This document shows positions 5,261 through 6,182 of a stretch of 6,182 bases of DNA, piece by piece. Source of the stretch: Clostridia bacterium (GTDB lineage: Bacteria > Bacillota_A > Clostridia > Oscillospirales > CAG-272); the NCBI GenBank assembly GCA_017500625.1, contig JAFVYX010000098.1, positions 1-6,182 of the forward strand, given 5' to 3'. A program made the translations under genes and the position numbers. Under the pieces are notes generated by a model. That model was not told where the DNA came from. It made no database searches and was given only the letters and a program-made list of their open reading frames with translations. The first letter of the stretch is position 1, and each line of letters opens with the position of its first letter.

Positions 5261-6182
5261 TCAACGAAAAAATGCTGTCTCTCGGAAGCCGACGCTCGAT
5301 TATCCGTGAGATCTTTGAATACTGCAAGAGTCGGGCCGCCGTGATCGGTGCCGAGAACGTTTATGACTTCAGCATCGGCAACCCGAGCGTGGCGCCGCCC
5401 CCCGAGGTGAACGAGGCCGCTGTGCGCCTCCTCACCACCGAGCCGAGCGTGGCGCTCCACGGCTACACGTCCGCCCAGGGCGACCTTTCGGTGCGGTGTG
5501 CCGTTGCCGAGAGCATCAAGCGCCGCTTTGGCACCGACATCACCCCGAACCACATTTATATGACCTGCGGCGCCGCCGCTTCCCTGACGATCACCCTGAA
5601 GGCCCTGCTTTGCGAGGGTGAGGAATGCGTGCTGTTTGCCCCCTTCTTCACCGAGTACCGCGTGTTCGTCGAGAACGCGGGCGGGTGCCCCGTGGTGTCT
5701 CTCCCCGTGCCGCGCACCTTCCAGATCGACCCCCGCGATCTGGAGGCGCGCATCACCGAGAGGACGGCGGCCGTGATCCTTAACTCCCCCAACAACCCGA
5801 GCGGCGTGGTCTATACCGAAGAGACGCTGCGCGCCGTGTGCGAGGTGCTGGAAAGAAAGCAGAGAGAGCTTGGCCACCCCATCTATCTCATTGCCGACGA
5901 GCCCTACCGCGAGCTGGTCTTTGACGGCACGCCCGTTCCCTACCTGATGAATTACTACGATAACACCGTGGTGTGCTACTCCTATTCCAAGGCCCTCTCG
6001 CTCCCCGGCGAGCGCATCGGCTACGTTGCCGTGTCTCCGCGCGCCGAGGCCGCCGAGAGCGTGTACCTTTCGGTATGCGGCGCAGGCCGCTCGCTCGGCT
6101 ACGTGTGCGCCCCCTCGCTCTTCCAGAAGGTGATCCGCGAGGCGATCGATGCCAAGGTGGACGTCGGCATCTACAAGAAGAA
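5257..6182 (+). CDS. PLP-dependent aminotransferase, class I/II (AspB-like), C-terminus beyond window
   Basis: 308 residues are present; family members are usually about 390-400 long, so roughly 90 are missing, including the arginine that normally binds the substrate carboxylate. It begins MINEKMLSLGSRRSIIREIF. GNPSV at 41-45 lies in the N-terminal substrate region. FFTEYRVF (130-137) carries an aromatic residue for ring stacking. NSPNNPSG (176-183) has the pyridine-ring Asn N180. DEPY (214-217) has the PLP-nitrogen Asp D214 and the phenolic Tyr Y217. SYSKALSLPGERIGY (242-256) carries the Schiff-base Lys K245 and phosphate-binding R253. The start overlaps the amidohydrolase stop by 4 nt (ATGA), a coupling arrangement. 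It would interconvert an amino acid and its 2-oxoacid. The operon suggests an aromatic amino acid, but AspB-like sequences include Asp, Ala and aromatic enzymes, so specificity is inferred from context. Confidence 0.92.
   Translation, partial: MINEKMLSLGSRRSIIREIFEYCKSRAAVIGAENVYDFSIGNPSVAPPPEVNEAAVRLLTTEPSVALHGYTSAQGDLSVRCAVAESIKRRFGTDITPNHIYMTCGAAASLTITLKALLCEGEECVLFAPFFTEYRVFVENAGGCPVVSLPVPRTFQIDPRDLEARITERTAAVILNSPNNPSGVVYTEETLRAVCEVLERKQRELGHPIYLIADEPYRELVFDGTPVPYLMNYYDNTVVCYSYSKALSLPGERIGYVAVSPRAEAAESVYLSVCGAGRSLGYVCAPSLFQKVIREAIDAKVDVGIYKK

Noticed and set aside
5038..5877. A 279-codon open frame on the minus strand across the amidohydrolase-aminotransferase junction
   Set aside because: It spans two well-supported genes on the other strand, has low-complexity composition and shows no domain.
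1..6182. CRISPR arrays, tRNA or rRNA genes, insertion sequences, attachment sites
   Set aside because: No regularly spaced repeats, cloverleaf-like segments, transposase motifs or flanking terminal repeats were seen; nearly all the sequence is explained by the coding genes.

Overview
The window is GC-rich (by eye about 60 percent or more) and strongly prefers codons ending in G or C. Its control region, in contrast, is AT-rich, with consensus sigma-A promoter elements, and most genes have strong AAGGAG-type ribosome binding sites. Together with an oxygen-sensitive, ferredoxin-linked 2-oxoacid oxidoreductase and an aminotransferase of clostridial type, this suggests a strict anaerobe, most likely a high-GC member of the Clostridia such as a gut Oscillospiraceae relative. 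The taxon is inferred, not shown.

Layout: positions 1-154 hold the N-terminus of a short-chain dehydrogenase/reductase gene on the minus strand. Positions 155-379 are a divergent control region with one promoter facing each way and an untranslated leader for the right-hand operon. From 380 to the right edge, six genes run in the same direction: phenylacetate-CoA ligase (paaK type), indolepyruvate:ferredoxin oxidoreductase alpha (iorA) and beta (iorB), a stand-alone tandem ACT-domain protein, a metal-dependent amidohydrolase of unknown substrate, and a class I/II PLP aminotransferase cut by the window edge. Junctions are 4 nt, 12 nt, 4 nt, 4 nt and a 4-nt ATGA overlap, and I see no internal terminator, so this reads as one transcript.

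How the genes fit together: the aminotransferase interconverts an amino acid and its 2-oxoacid. IorAB interconverts an arylpyruvate plus CoA with an arylacetyl-CoA, CO2 and reduced ferredoxin. The ligase interconverts arylacetyl-CoA and free arylacetate. Run one way, this ferments Phe, Tyr or Trp to phenylacetate, 4-hydroxyphenylacetate or indoleacetate. Run the other way, it salvages arylacetates into aromatic amino acids by reductive carboxylation. The ACT protein is a plausible amino-acid sensor for the pathway. The amidohydrolase is the member whose role is not explained. The core is a known type of pathway; what merits a second look is the compact six-gene packaging, the amidohydrolase, the ACT protein and the control region.
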